This document shows positions 1-10,605 of a stretch of DNA of 64,000 bases, one piece after another (within the stretch, counting starts at the first letter, position 1; the number at the start of each line of letters is the position of its first letter). Location of the stretch: contig NW_004955415.1 of NCBI RefSeq assembly GCF_000276665.1, positions 32,942,012 to 33,006,011 of the forward strand, read 5' to 3'. The position numbers and the translations under genes are program-made. Below the pieces are notes generated by a model, which worked only from the letters and a program-made list of their open reading frames with translations, made no database searches and had not been told where the DNA came from. The DNA comes from Chinchilla lanigera (taxonomy: Eukaryota; Chordata; Mammalia; Rodentia; Chinchillidae).

Positions 1-480
1 GAGAGAGCCCGCCCGAGAGGCAGGGGCTCCGGTCACCCTGGGGCCGGGAGGCACGGGAGGGGAGGGGACGGCGCCGGAGCCCAGGCCACAAGCGGGGTAC
101 CCAGGGCCACGGGGGCAGCAGCCGGGAAAGCACGGGACTTACGCTGGGCACGGACAGCCCCAGGAGGCCGCTGTCACGCGCCAGCTGTTGCCATGCCTGG
201 GGACCCGGGATGATGAGGCGCGGAATCGGAGAGAGAGCGTCGCAATCGTAAACCGAGCAGCAGTGGCAGGCACTGCCGGAGTGATTTCTGTCCCCACCCT
301 CGCGGTCCCCCTGTGGAACACGTCACTGTGACTGTCCGAGATGGGCAGACGTGGGGCCAGAGAGGCCGAGAGACTTCAGCCTCATACGGCAAGCACAGGT
401 GAGGAAGGGATTTGAACTCAGCCTAACCGCCTTAACCCCTCAGCCTGCACCCCGACACCATCAGGAATAATAACGCAAAC
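1..480. other. GC-rich unique DNA with G-quadruplex-like run
   Basis: No repeat family is recognisable. Positions 40-67 hold five G-runs of three or four separated by loops of 1-6 bases, a canonical quadruplex pattern on the plus strand. CpGs are frequent up to about 300. A possible minus-strand exon lies at 143-196. This may be the edge of a gene or CpG island that continues left of the window, but nothing proves it. Confidence 0.4.
143..196 (-). CDS. Candidate 54-nt internal exon (weak)
   Basis: On the minus strand a 54-nt block is bounded by a strong donor (GTAAGT, plus-strand 137-142) and an acceptor AG (197-198) preceded by a pyrimidine-rich tract (ctctctctcc about 25 nt upstream). Its length is a multiple of three and the phase-0 frame is open, reading AWQQLARDSGLLGLSVPS. 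It lies in GC-rich non-repeat DNA. I do not recognise the peptide, no flanking exon is visible inside the window, and a 54-nt open block with splice-like ends can arise by chance. Treat it as a hypothesis, not a gene call. Confidence 0.2.
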
Positions 481-487
481 ATGCAGT

Positions 488-575
488 GCCCGAGCTTGGC
501 TTAGGGGGTAGCATGTGCTTAGCAGGTCCTGGGTCCCAGATTCAATTTCCAGCACAAAAATAAATAAATAAAATT
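488..575 (+). repeat. ID-type SINE (diverged)
   Basis: tRNA-derived body (gcttggcttagggggtagc … agattcaatttccagcac) followed by an AAAT-rich tail. Confidence 0.6.
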
Positions 576-595
576 GAAAACATACATGTTTGTGG

Positions 596-706
596 GTTTG
601 TGACAGAGTCTCACTATGTGGCCCAGGCTGGACTTGAACTTGTTTCGATCCTCCTGCCTCAGCCTCCCAAGTGCCGGGTTGACAGGCCTGTGCCACCACA
701 CCTAGC
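596..706 (-). repeat. B1-like SINE
   Basis: Antisense B1 body: 'gacagagtctcactatgtgg', then 'cctcctgcctcagcctccca', then 'gccaccacacctagct'. It lacks the second internal unit. Confidence 0.8.
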
Positions 707-964
707 TAAAAATACATATTGAGGGCTGATTCTGTGCCAGCTCTGTGCCAAGTGCCTCCCACACATTACATCTAGGTGGGCCCAACTTGGAAGAAGAGGG
801 AAGTAAAGGCACACCTGAATACCCCCAAGACAGCAGGCAGGACAGGAAGGGCAAAGGCTGGGGCAGGGGCAGCAGTTCAGTCACCCACAGGAGCAGGAAA
901 TCCTCCTGGGGGAACTCAGGCCCGGGAGGAGAAGTTTCTTTGCTCTGAGTTGCAGTATGGAGCA

Positions 965-1130
965 GGTGTGTGGTGATCAGAGTGGGCCCTGAAGGTGAAC
1001 GACCTGGGTTAGAATCTTACGTTCCCCTAGGTGAGTGAGGAAACTGTGCCTCAGTTTCCTCATCTATAAACTGGGGTTAACCATGGGACCTCCCTAATAG
1101 GGCTGTTTCCAGAATTCAAGAAGTTAAAAA
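965..1130 (+). repeat. MIR SINE fragment
   Basis: Contains the MIR core 'tgcctcagtttcctcatcta' followed by the decayed 'aactggggttaa' and 'ctaatagggctgtt' segments. An ancient mammal-wide SINE in the sense orientation. Confidence 0.75.
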
Positions 1131-1135
1131 TAGTC

Positions 1136-1402
1136 CATTTGTCTCCCAGCATTTGAGAGGCTGAGGCAGGGGGATTGCAAGTTCTAGTCCTACCTGGACA
1201 ATTTACCAAGACCTTGTCTCAAAATTTAAAAAAAAATTTTTTTTCTAAAAAGGGCTGGGAGCTGGGTATGGTGGTGCATTCCTATAAACTCAGCGCTCAG
1301 GAGGCTGAGGTAGGAGAAAAGCCATGAGTCTGAGGCTAGTTTGGGCTACATAGTGAGTTCAAGGCCTGCCTCAACTACATAGTGCACCCAATCTCAGAAA
1401 CA
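1136..1402 (+). repeat. Two adjacent B1-like SINEs
   Basis: The first (1136-1230) is a 5'-truncated B1 with an A-rich tail. The second (1262-1402) carries the duplicated 'gggctacatagtgagttcaa' unit and runs into a (CA)n tract that ends at the assembly gap. Confidence 0.75.
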
Positions 1403-1422
1403 CACACACACACACACACACA
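1401..1422. repeat. (CA)n microsatellite next to gap
   Basis: Eleven CA units directly precede the run of Ns. Confidence 0.9.
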
Positions 1423-1635
1423 NNNNNNNNNNNNNNNNNNNNNNNNNNNNNNNNNNNNNNNNNNNNNNNNNNNNNNNNNNNNNNNNNNNNNNNNNNNNNN
1501 NNNNNNNNNNNNNNNNNNNNNNNNNNNNNNNNNNNNNNNNNNNNNNNNNNNNNNNNNNNNNNNNNNNNNNNNNNNNNNNNNNNNNNNNNNNNNNNNNNNN
1601 NNNNNNNNNNNNNNNNNNNNNNNNNNNNNNNNNNN
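1423..1635. other. Assembly gap (213 N)
   Basis: Run of undetermined bases beginning inside a CA repeat. Reading frames across it are meaningless. Confidence 0.99.
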
Positions 1636-1850
1636 AGCTGGGACTTTGGGAGGCTGAGGCAGGAAGACTGATCGCTTAAACCCATCCTAGACAACTTAGT
1701 GCTTGGTGAGGCTGTCTCAGAATATAAAATAAAAAAGGGCTGGGGATGGAGCTTAGTGTGAATGCTCCAAGTTTAATTCTCAGTACTACAAGACAAAACA
1801 AAACAAAACCAAGAGTACTGGTTTAAAGCCCCAGCACCACAAAAGAATAA
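1636..1850 (+). repeat. B1-ID dimer SINE and extra ID remnant
   Basis: B1 half up to about 1735, then the ID half (gggctggggatggagcttag … ttaattctcagtacta) to about 1800. Another short ID 3' end with an A-rich tail follows at 1810-1850. Confidence 0.75.
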
Positions 1851-2365
1851 AAAATAAAAGTAAAATAGAGTTGTGCAGTGGGGTAAGGACCCAGATGGTG
1901 GGAACAAGCATCCCCCACACGAGGATCGACACACTGAATAAGTGCTGCTTTCTCAGATGGTGGGCAGCTCTGCTGCTCTGGAAACCCCGGCTCCCCTATC
2001 TGTGGCTCCGCCTTCTTCCTGTGCCTCAGAGTCCATGAGATCTTCTCTGTCCCCGCCTGGAAGAGGTGGGAGAGGAGCAAGAGGGGATCAGGGTGGCGGG
2101 AGAGTTGCTTCTACAGATTTTAGAGAAGCAGGGAGGCGGAGGGTGAGGCCGTCCTGGGCAACACTGTGTCTCTCCCTCTCTGTCTCCATGCTGCCTTGTC
2201 AAGCACTTGGTGGGCAGGGCTGGCCGCACTCACCCAGTAAAAATCCCAGGATCCACTGCTCAGTGAGATCATTGCAAAACTTTGCTAGAAAGAGAAAGCA
2301 AAAACATCTCACTATATTTTCGGTGGCTAACACAGAATATTAGGCTGAGTGATTTATAAACAGAT

Positions 2366-2590
2366 CTAGAGCCAAGCACTGTGACACGCAGCTGTGATCC
2401 CAATTTCTCAGGAGGCTGAGGCAGGAGGATCGCCAAGTTCAAAGCCACCCTGGGAACTTAGTGAGGTCCTGTCTCAAAATAAAAACAAAAGGGCTGGAAA
2501 TGTAGCTCAGTGGAAGAGCACTTGCTAAGCATGCACAAGGTCCTGCCTGGGTTCCATCCAAAGCACTGAAAACAGAAACAAAACACAGAA
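2366..2590 (+). repeat. B1-ID dimer SINE
   Basis: B1 half ending 'gtcctgtctcaaaataaaaa', then a long ID half with 'aaatgtagctcagtggaaga' and 'gcacttgctaagcatgcaca'. Confidence 0.85.
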
Positions 2591-2764
2591 GCATCAGAGG
2601 CACAGAAGAATGTATCTCTGCAGCCCTTCTGTGAGCTCCTGGAGGGCTTGAGAGTGCAGAGGATGAAGGTCACTGTCTCACTCATGAGTCTGTGATACTG
2701 AACACTGTGTTGTGGCCAGAGCTTGGATCCTGAGTGCACCCAGACACCCATGAGCTGGAGACTT

Positions 2765-2925
2765 GGTCTGCAGCCTGGGATGCTATTGGGAGGTGGTGGA
2801 GCCTTTAAGAGGCGGGGCCCAGGGGGAGGTCTTAGGTCGTTGTGGGGCATGGCCTTGCAGGCACCCTGAGGCCCTACCACTTCCTGTTCCTGTCCCTCTT
2901 TACTTTCTGGCCAGGAGGTGGTTAT
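2765..2925 (+). repeat. MaLR-type LTR fragment
   Basis: Carries the segment 'gagcctttaagaggcggggc' and 'gggaggtcttaggtcgttg', the middle part of the MaLR-like LTRs seen elsewhere in the window. Confidence 0.5.
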
Positions 2926-2967
2926 TTGTAGGGTTTTTTTGGTTGTTTTTTTTTTGTTTTGTTTTGT

Positions 2968-3045
2968 TTTTGCAGTACTGGGGATGGAAGCTATGGTGTC
3001 TCCCAAGCTAGGTAAGAACTCATCACTGAACTGCACCCCAGCTCA
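2968..3045 (-). repeat. ID-type SINE, antisense
   Basis: 'gcagtactggggatggaagc' to 'ctgaactgcaccccagctc' is an ID body read backwards, preceded by a T-rich tail at 2934-2970. Confidence 0.7.
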
Positions 3046-3140
3046 TGCACTGGGTGTTTTGCTACACCAAGATTTACCTTCCTGAACCCTACCACCTTCC
3101 TACACCCCCAGAGGCCCAAAGCAATGAGTTACTCCAACAT

Positions 3141-3545
3141 TGTCTTGGTTACTTTTCTCATTACTGAGATAAAATACCCAACACCCAAAGTTAAAGGGTA
3201 AAAGCCTTATTTAGCTCACAATTTGAAGAGGTTTCAGTCCATGATCAGCTGTCTCCAAGGCAGGAGTGTGGCAGACAGGAATTATAGAGGCGAAACAGTT
3301 CATGGCAGGCAGAAGGTAGCAAAGCAAGCAAGCAAGCAGGCAAGGGATGACTACAGCTCTTTTTCTTCCTTATATTTTATCCAGGCTACATAGGGCAGGT
3401 AGCATTCATACCTTTAATCCTAGTACCTTAGATCCTAGCATTGCACCATAGATTAATCACACATTCTACATCCAGCCACCTCTGAAAAAGCCTTACCTAT
3501 AACTGCATGAGGCTTTGGGGGGACATCTAGATACAAGCCATAACA
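3141..3545 (-). mobile_element. Solo LTR, MaLR-like (copy A)
   Basis: Begins TGTCTTGGTTAC and ends CCATAACA on the plus strand, so the element reads TG…CA on the minus strand. Its 5' end (minus) reads 'tgttatggcttgtatctaga' then 'tgtccccccaaagcctcatg', shared with the copies at 25460 and 41920. It is flanked by AACAT (3136-3140) and AGCAT (3546-3550), a 5-bp target duplication with one change, as expected for ERVL-MaLR. No internal retroviral genes are present. Confidence 0.8.
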
Positions 3546-3659
3546 AGCATGGACTGAAATCTCCCAAACTACCAGCCTAAACAAATCTTTCTCATTTAAA
3601 AAAAAAAACAAACAAAAAAACCTTTATTATTATTTAAATTTTGAAACAGTCTTGCTAAG

Positions 3660-4110
3660 GCATTTTGGTATTTTTGAGACAGGGTCTCACTCTGCAGTTT
3701 AGGCTGGCCTTGAACTCACTCTGAAGCCCAAGCTGACCTCGAACTCATGGCGATCCTCCTGCCTCAGCCTCCCAAGTGCTGGGATTACAGGCATGTGCTA
3801 CCATGCTCAACTTGCAAAGTCATTAAGTTGCTCGGGCTGGGTTAGAATCTGTGATCCTTCTGCCTCAGTCTCCCAAAGTCCTGGAATGACAAGCATGCAC
3901 CACCATATCTGGCAAAATCTTTTCTCTTTTTAAATTGATTGGCCTGGATATTGGTTTCAGTCACAGGAAGCTAGCTGACTGATTCTGGGTACCACTGAGG
4001 GCTGAATGACTGCTCTGGGTCTCACAGGCGGGCCTCAGACTTGCAGTCTTTCCGCCTTAGCCTCCCAGACTGTGGGGGTGACAGGCGTGCACCACCATGC
4101 CTTACTTGAG
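3660..4110 (-). repeat. Three consecutive antisense B1-like SINEs
   Basis: 3668-3811 is full length with both internal units. 3812-3915 is shorter ('gtgatccttctgcctcagtc' then 'aagcatgcaccaccatatct'). 3985-4110 is a decayed ID/B1 composite ending 'gcgtgcaccaccatgcctta'. Confidence 0.8.
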
Positions 4111-4289
4111 CCTAGTTTATCTGCTGCTCAGGGTGCTCCTGGAGAGTGGATGTATAGGTAGGAATCAGCTAGACACTATTCAGACAAGAGCCCCAGGGCC
4201 AGGATGACGTATGAATTTCCCATGAGAGGGACACCTGGTCACAGGTTAGACAGTTGAGCATTAAGCCATCCACCTGGATAAAAAGTAGC

Positions 4290-4455
4290 TGTGAGGCTGG
4301 GTGTAGTCGGCACACCAGTAATCCCAACTACTTGAGAGACTGAAGCTGGAAGGTCACAAATTCAAGTGCAGCCTGGGCAATTTAGTGAGATCCTGTTTCA
4401 AAATAAAACACAGAAATCCTGAGGATGTAGCTCAGTGTGAAGGACCTGGGTTCAC
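4290..4455 (+). repeat. B1-ID dimer SINE
   Basis: B1 half with 'gcctgggcaatttagtgaga', then ID half 'gaggatgtagctcagtgtga', truncated after 'acctgggttca'. Confidence 0.8.
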
Positions 4456-4545
4456 AGAAGGAGGAGGAGGAGGAAGGTGGTGGGGGAGGAGAAGGGGAAG
4501 GACAGCGGAGGATCGGGGAGGGGCAGGAGGGAAGCGGAGGAGCCC
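4453..4545 (+). repeat. Purine-rich low-complexity tract
   Basis: GAGGA/GGAGG-rich stretch after the dimer SINE. It creates spurious acidic open frames and no coding signal. Confidence 0.8.
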
Positions 4546-4817
4546 ATGAAGCACACTGTTTATACCCATGGAGCCCTGCAACGGTGGGACCAGAAAAAAA
4601 AATGCGGGGAGGGCAGAATTTATAGCTCGGAACAGAGGTCGACTTGAAGACCGAGTCTGAGGGACATATGGCCACCTGCTAACTCTCTCTGGCTCTGTGG
4701 TAGTTACATTCTCAGGCCAACCCTCACCCTTTGAGGAAAGATGTCCCTGTCCTTCCTGACTTACATCCCAACAGCCTTGCAACCCTAGCAGGGAGAAAGC
4801 ATCCCCTGCCCCAATCG

Positions 4818-4892
4818 CTGGCCTCAAACTCTCAACCCTCCTGCTTTAGCCTCCCACGTGCTGGAATTACAGGTGTGTGCCAGGACCCCCAG
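4818..4892 (-). repeat. B1-like SINE fragment
   Basis: Antisense right part with 'cctcctgctttagcctccca' and 'aattacaggtgtgtgccagg'. Confidence 0.7.
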
Positions 4893-5700
4893 CTTTTCCT
4901 TTGTTACTAAAATGATGCTTTGATATTTGAGGCCCTGTATGACCCTGGAGACACCGCACGTCCTGAATAAGCTCATTCTCAGGAGCCACAAGTGACCACA
5001 AGTGACAGCCCTCTCCAACGCCTCTGATACACACACTGACCTGCCCAGAGCCCACACCCTCAGCCACAGGGGCCACAACTCTGCAGGAGTTCCAGCACCC
5101 CAGTGGGTATATGAAACTTCCATTTGGGGTCTTGTCCAGGTTCTGGATGTCCTGAACAAAGAGCTGAGTAGGTCACCCCATGGAGTAACAAGATCAAAGA
5201 TTTATTTGAAAATGAAATCGCAGTCCCCAGGGTTGGAGGGGCCCCTGAGACGAGCTCGGTGCTGAAGGACCTGTATGCTCCCTGGTGTAGAAGGAGGGGT
5301 GAGTTTGGGGTGGGATCGAGGGGTTGATCTGAGGTTTGGCTCTTGCCAAAGAGCAGCTTAGTTCTGCCCCTCCCTCAGGGAGTTTTTACCTTTTATGGCC
5401 CTTGGAGGAACTGTCACGGTGCCACACCCCTGTGGGGGAGGAGTCAAATCTACATAGTCAGTGGCATGGTAATTAGGGCTGGGAGGCCAAGGCTATGGAG
5501 AAATTTAATCACCCAGTTACTTCCACCCACTGTGTTTAGTCCTGGGCATTCTGGCTCTGGGTACTATTTAACTCAGAAAGTGGATCAGATCCAAAAGCAA
5601 CTCCCAGGTGGGCTGCTTCCTTAGTGGCCTCAAAACCATAGATAGACTCAACCGCTACATTTGCTGAAACAAAAGTTTTGTATTGTTGTTTGTTTCTTTT
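4893..5700. other. No gene recognised
   Basis: Moderately diverged non-SINE sequence without a convincing exon. Segments around 5330-5620 resemble old LTR-type DNA but I cannot assign a family. Confidence 0.3.
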
Positions 5701-5718
5701 TTGTAAGAATCTTTTTGG

Positions 5719-5800
5719 GGGCTGAGGATATAGCTCAGTGGCACAATGCCTGCCTGGCAAGTGCGAGGTCCTGCATTCGATTCCTGGTACCAAAAAAAAA
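5719..5800 (+). repeat. ID SINE, subfamily B, intact target duplication
   Basis: Body 'ggctgaggatatagctcagt' through 'cgattcctggtacc' plus an A-tail. It is flanked by perfect 11-bp repeats AATCTTTTTGG at 5708-5718 and 5801-5811. The pol III A box (tagctcagtgg) is preserved. Confidence 0.92.
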
Positions 5801-5988
5801 AATCTTTTTGGTTTATGTTTCATACTCTGAGTAACTACTTTGAAGATAATGACACGTAGTGTATTAACTATTGTAATTCTCTTATTATTTGATTATGAAA
5901 TCTTGTTTTATTTTTCTGTTAAAAAATCAACTCCTACATCTACCACATTTTTTCTATATCTACACACCTATGATAAATATTCAGCTTG

Positions 5989-6115
5989 AGCCAGGCCTGG
6001 TGGCACATTCCTGTAATCCCAGCACTCAGGAGGCTGAGGCAGGAAGATTGCAGCAAACTCAAGGCCAGCCTGGACTACATAGTGAAATCCTGTCTCCAAA
6101 AAAACAAAAACAAAT
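5989..6115 (+). repeat. B1-like SINE
   Basis: 'gccaggcctggtggcacatt' to 'aaatcctgtctccaaaaaaa'. It lacks the second internal unit. Confidence 0.85.
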
Positions 6116-6119
6116 AGTA

Positions 6120-6690
6120 ACTACAAAAGCTAAAAATACTTACCTTTTCACTTACAGGGAGCATATTCAGTGTCCTCTGGCATATCACTACTGTTTCACT
6201 TTCAGACCATTATTAAGTAAAATAAGGATTCCTTAAAAAAAATAAGGATTCCTTCAAAGTGGTGATCTCATGACAAGTGATGTGACACCTGACATCTTAC
6301 TAAGTGACTCATGGGAGGGTAGCATATACAGGACGGATACATGGGACAAATGAATGATTCCCAGCCAGGCATGTTGTCACACACCTGTAATGCCAGGCCT
6401 TGGGAGGCTGAGGCAGGAGAACCACAGGGAATTTGAGGCCAATCTGGGCTACATAGCAAGACACTGTCTCAAAAAAGCAAAGAAACAAAAATGATTCCCA
6501 CGCTGGGTAGAATGTCACAGGATACAAAGGTTTCATCACTCTTAAGAATAGCATGCAATTTAACATGGATGCACTGTTTCTTTCTGAACCTTTAGGCTTA
6601 ATATTTCTGAACAGTAGTTGACATAGGTCTATGAAACCATAGAAAGCAAAACCATGGGTAAGAGGAAGTGACTGTATCTCTTCTATCAAA
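6120..6690. mobile_element. Old DNA-transposon-like relic split by a B1
   Basis: The stretch 6618-6680 ('atgaaaccatagaaagcaaa' then 'ccatgggtaagaggaagtga') resembles the end of pogo/Tigger-like mammalian elements, judged from memory. A B1 at 6364-6489 interrupts it. Its outer limits are uncertain. Confidence 0.4.
6364..6489 (+). repeat. B1 SINE with target duplication
   Basis: 'gccaggcatgttgtcacaca' to 'gacactgtctcaaaaaagc'. Flanked by AATGATTCCCA at 6353-6363 and 6490-6500. Confidence 0.9.
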
Positions 6691-7015
6691 CACAAAGTCA
6701 ATATTTCCCCTGCCTTAAAACACCCAAGGGTCACCTGCAGGACAAGTGGGGACTACCCCTGTAACCAGGACCCACCCAAGTGATCTAAACCATCCAAAAC
6801 CTACCCAAGGTTCCCGAATAACCCACAACAACCTCCTAAAGTCTCCAGCCCATGTCATTCACCTTCTCCTGTCTCCTGATCATTCCTGGTACTTCCCCAT
6901 GCAACCCTATTTGTAGGGATCTGTGAACATAAACTTCATCCTGCATGAAAATCTTTCCCAGACTTGCATGTCTTCCTATACAAGATTAAACAAGTCACAG
7001 ACATATCTTTTTAAA
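6691..7015. other. No feature recognised
   Basis: AT-balanced sequence without SINE, LTR or exon signature. Confidence 0.4.
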
Positions 7016-7016
7016 A

Positions 7017-7202
7017 TGGTACTAGGCATAGAACTCAGGGCCTTCACACTGACCTACATCCCTACCCCTTATTAAATTTTTTACTTTGATGTAGGATCTC
7101 ACTAAGTTGCTGTGTTTCCTAAGCTGGGCTTGAACTTGTGTTCCTCCTGCCTCAGCCTCCCAAAGTGTTGGGATGACAGGAATGCGCCACCACACCTGGT
7201 TC
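7017..7202 (-). repeat. B1-ID dimer SINE, antisense
   Basis: ID half ('ctaggcatagaactcagggc' to 'acatccctacccctt'), then B1 half ending 'atgcgccaccacacctgg'. Confidence 0.85.
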
Positions 7203-7204
7203 CA

Positions 7205-7560
7205 GGTGCATTTTTATGGAGTGCTCTACATTGACCAAAAGTGATCTTGAGGTAGATCCTTAAAAGAAAATCATAAAACAGGAGAGGAATGCTGGGGTGT
7301 CCCAGCCATCAGAATTCCCTGCCCGAGCCTCACAGTAGACTGATGAATGAGAAGGTCCAGTCTGCCCAGAGAATTAAGACTGAACATACGAAGTCTGGCC
7401 GGAACCTGCCACTTCCCTCTTGCTCCTCCCTTATGACACATTCATCACACTAGAGTAAGTCCCAGATTTCAGCATTTTTTCTCAGGATAGGAATGAAGGA
7501 GCCAGCTGAGCAACCAAGCAAAGCCTGGAGGTGAGGGTTAGCACTGCATTAGTCAGACAC
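7205..7560. other. No gene recognised
   Basis: Diverged sequence, probably old repeat DNA. No reading frame worth reporting. Confidence 0.3.
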
Positions 7561-7930
7561 AAGCCTTGATGTTGTACCAAAGAGGCCAGGGAAGAGGGTA
7601 TAAGAAGAGAAGAGTTTATTTCTAGCTTATATAGATGTCTACATGTTAATGAGCTAGTGGGATAGTTCTATCATATGTGTCACCTGCAGATTCACTCTGG
7701 AATTCCCCAAGGCTCTGCTAACCTGGGAAAGCAGGAAACAGGAAGTGGAAGGCTAATGCTTCTTTAGGAGGTCATACCAGCAAGTCTCATGAATCACTTA
7801 TAGTCAGATCCCATTGGCCAGAAGATAGTCATGTGGCCACAGTTAGCTGCAAGGGAGACTGGGATATGTAGTCTTTCACAGGGCAGGCAGGCACCCAGAT
7901 AAAACTCAAGGGTCTATAATTCTAAAAGGA
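7560..7930. repeat. Old mammalian interspersed repeat
   Basis: Contains 'cattggccagaagatagtca' followed by 'tgtggccac' and 'gcaagggagactgggatatg', a wording common in ancient mammalian repeats. The family is not named with confidence. Confidence 0.45.
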
Positions 7931-8094
7931 AAAAAGAAGAGAAGAATCAGGGGCAGTTAGGACTCTACCCTGCATGCTGGATCTATTCCGTCTGGGAGTG
8001 GGAGTGCCCATCTGGGACCATTGTCCCCTCTAGAGAGATAGGGTGAGCCCCTACTTTGTTACCCCACACTCTCCATGCACACACAATCCTATAA

Positions 8095-8260
8095 TCACTT
8101 TATGTATCTTATATTTGCAAAAATATATTTAAATTTTTGTGAATTAAAAATTTAGTTTCTGTTTATTTAAAAATTCATTTTAAATCATTTATTCTTTTAC
8201 AATATTTATTTATTTATCAGCACTAATAATACAGATAAAGTACATGGTATTTATCAGGTA
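8095..8260. other. AT-rich stretch
   Basis: Long runs of TTTA/AAAT (8100-8230) in otherwise moderate GC. Simple low-complexity DNA. Confidence 0.6.
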
Positions 8261-8264
8261 CTCA

Positions 8265-8580
8265 GGAAATATGGCGACCAGAAAGCCACAGTCTCCCCAA
8301 ACCTGTTTCTTCTACCTGTACACACAGAAAGACTACATTTCCCAGCTTTCCTTGTGCCTGGCCAGAGTCATGTGACTGTGTTTTGCCCAATGGAGTGTAA
8401 AGGAAGTGATTATTCCACTTCCAGGACCAAAAGCCACTTCTTCCAGATCCTCCCTCTTCCAGCATCAGCCAATCAGCCACTCAGAAGCCTTAAGGATACA
8501 GGGAATGACTCTAAGGGGTGCATGGTCTCTCTGTTCCTCTATGTCCTCGTTGGAGTAGAGCTCAATGTAGAATGCTAGGT
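8265..8580. repeat. Old interspersed repeat
   Basis: 'gactacatttcccagctttc' followed by 'gagtcatgtgactgtgtt' and 'cccaatggagtgtaaaggaa' matches the wording of a known ancient mammalian repeat. It is non-coding despite a 74-codon open frame. Confidence 0.45.
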
Positions 8581-8606
8581 AGTTGCTCTAGGCAGTTGCA
8601 TGTTAG

Positions 8607-8632
8607 GCAGTGTTGTTCTGGAACAACACTGC
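8607..8632. promoter_or_regulatory. 26-bp near-perfect palindrome
   Basis: Arms GCAGTGTTGTTC and GAACAACACTGC (12 of 12 complementary) with a 2-base centre. A second overlapping inverted pair GTTCTGGA (8615-8622) and TCCAGAAC (8633-8640) shares the left arm. Function unknown. Confidence 0.5.
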
Positions 8633-8801
8633 TCCAGAACATGAAGTTCTGGTTTCGTACACAGGACCAGAAAAAATAATAGTAAAAACCAGCCTCTAAT
8701 ATGGTTATTTTAAGAATTCAATTAAATGAATTAATGTTAGCAAAGCACTTAGACATTCCTAGAAGGAAGTTAAGGGTTATATGCACATTAAATATAGGGG
8801 T

Positions 8802-8958
8802 TTTGCCAGGCGTCACCACGTAATCCCAGCACTTGGGAGGCTGAGACGGGAGCATCGTTGCAAGTTCGAGGCCAGCCTGGGCCACAAAGTGAACTCAAGG
8901 CCAGCCTGAACTGCATAGCGAGACCCTGTTTCAAAAAAGATAAAAATAAATAAATAAA
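8802..8958 (+). repeat. B1 SINE, full length with internal duplication
   Basis: Both internal units visible (gggccacaaagtgaactcaa, then ccagcctgaactgcatagcg) and an AAAT tail. Confidence 0.92.
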
Positions 8959-8984
8959 TGAGTTTTTTGGTTGATTGGTTTTGT

Positions 8985-9062
8985 TTTTGCTGTGCTGGAG
9001 ATGGACCCCAGAGCCTTATGCATGCTATGCAAGTGTTCTACCACAAGCTACATTCTCAACCT
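8985..9062 (-). repeat. ID-type SINE, antisense
   Basis: 'gctgtgctggagatggaccc' to 'caagctacattctcaacc'. Confidence 0.75.
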
Positions 9063-9268
9063 TTAAGTATATCTTTGAATGTATAGATTAAAGAACAAGA
9101 AACCATCTACCTGTAACCCAGGTTAAGAAATGGGACATGGCAGATACATAGACATGGCTCAAGTGAACACCTACATTACATGGATTTGTCATTATTCAAT
9201 TGTGATAAACTCATGACAGATTTAGGTTGGGAAGGAAGTTAGGAAAGTTATCTTCAAGATACTGTGCT

Positions 9269-9386
9269 TGAGCCAGGTGTGATGATACACAATTATTAAT
9301 CCCAGCATTCAGGAGAATGAGGCAGGAGGACTGCAAATTTGACCCTAGTCTGAACAACTTAGCAAGATCCTGACTCAAAAAAACAA
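9269..9386 (+). repeat. B1-like SINE
   Basis: 'gccaggtgtgatgatacaca' to 'atcctgactcaaaaaaac'. Left half of a dimer type, with a purine-rich tail to 9423. Confidence 0.85.
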
Positions 9387-9699
9387 ATAATGATGGTGGT
9401 AAGGAGGAAGAGGAGGAGGGGACAGCATTTGAGCTGAACTACATATATGTAGAAATTAGCTGGTGGAAGATGTAAGGTACAGCCTTCCCAGGAGAGGAGG
9501 AGAGTGGTTAGGGGACCCTGAGGAGCCAGCACTGTGTTGCACTCAGGAAAGTGGCCTCAGCTCTATGACGATGGGACAAAGAACTGGGATGGGGGGAGAC
9601 ATCAGGGTCCAAAGACCAGGTGTGTTTTTGGGCTTTCTTCCAAAAGCTAAGGGGGCCATTAAAAGTGTTTGGTACTGACTTACACTGTTAGGAGGCAGC

Positions 9700-10595
9700 T
9701 CTACCCAACACTGGTAGTAGGAGCTTTCTTACCTCTGCTAAAGCTGCACACTTACTGCCTCGGTGACCCAGTAATTCCGTGCCTGAATAAAGAGCCTCCT
9801 GTGGCTGGAGCACCCACAGAGACTCAGGTGGAACTTTAGCTCCTGTTACAAGGCACTAAGAGCATGGAAATGTAACCAGCTCCGTGAGGGGGCAACCCTA
9901 ACCTGAGGGGATTTATCAAAAGACAAGGAAGGTACGTGGTTCTTCTCATGAAATGATTCCCTGAGCCTCTTTGGGACCCCACATAGTCCTTACCAGCAAG
10001 AAAATACTCCATGGAGCCTCCTGATCTAGAACTTTCTAGTTTTCAGAAACATGAGTGGAGTAAACCTCTCTTCTTTGTAAAGTACCCAGTCTATAGCATT
10101 CAGTTGCTGGGTGTGGTGGTGCTCACCTGTAATCCTAGCACTCAGGAGGCTGAGGGAGAGGATCACTCCAAGTTCAAGGCCAGTCGGAACTTCATGACCA
10201 GACCCTGTCTCAAACTACATATATAGACAGTATAGATATATATCATTCAGTTATGGCAACAACGAATATACTAAGACCTTAGAAAATTGCCAAGTGTCCA
10301 TGAGAGTGGAATGAACAGATTAATTATAGTGTAGTTTAGTGGCGATATATCACGCAGCAAGGAAAAGGGCAGGGCATTGCTAGGCATGACAGCATGGACC
10401 TCTGTAGCTTAATAGCAGAGGAAAGAAACCAGTCCAGAGCAGGGCAGACAGTATGGTGCTGTGTCTGTGAAGTTCTGTTAACAGGGAGAATGATTCTATG
10501 TGACAGAAATTGGGGTCATGGAGCCCCTTGAGTAAGGGCGAGTGGAAAGGAGCACAGTGGGGATCTGGGGGCTGTGGGGCTGAGGATGTCCTGTT
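9700..10595 (+). mobile_element. L1 LINE 3' remnant (ORF2 end/3' UTR)
   Basis: 'gtgacccagtaattccgtgc' and, past a B1, 'aattgccaagtgtccatgag' and 'gcgatatatcacgcagcaag' correspond in order to the end of mammalian L1 ORF2 and its downstream region. It has decayed beyond any open frame. Confidence 0.55.
10107..10222 (+). repeat. B1-like SINE inside L1 remnant
   Basis: 'tgctgggtgtggtggtgctc' to 'accctgtctcaaactac'. Confidence 0.88.
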
Positions 10596-10605
10596 CTTGG
10601 TCCGG

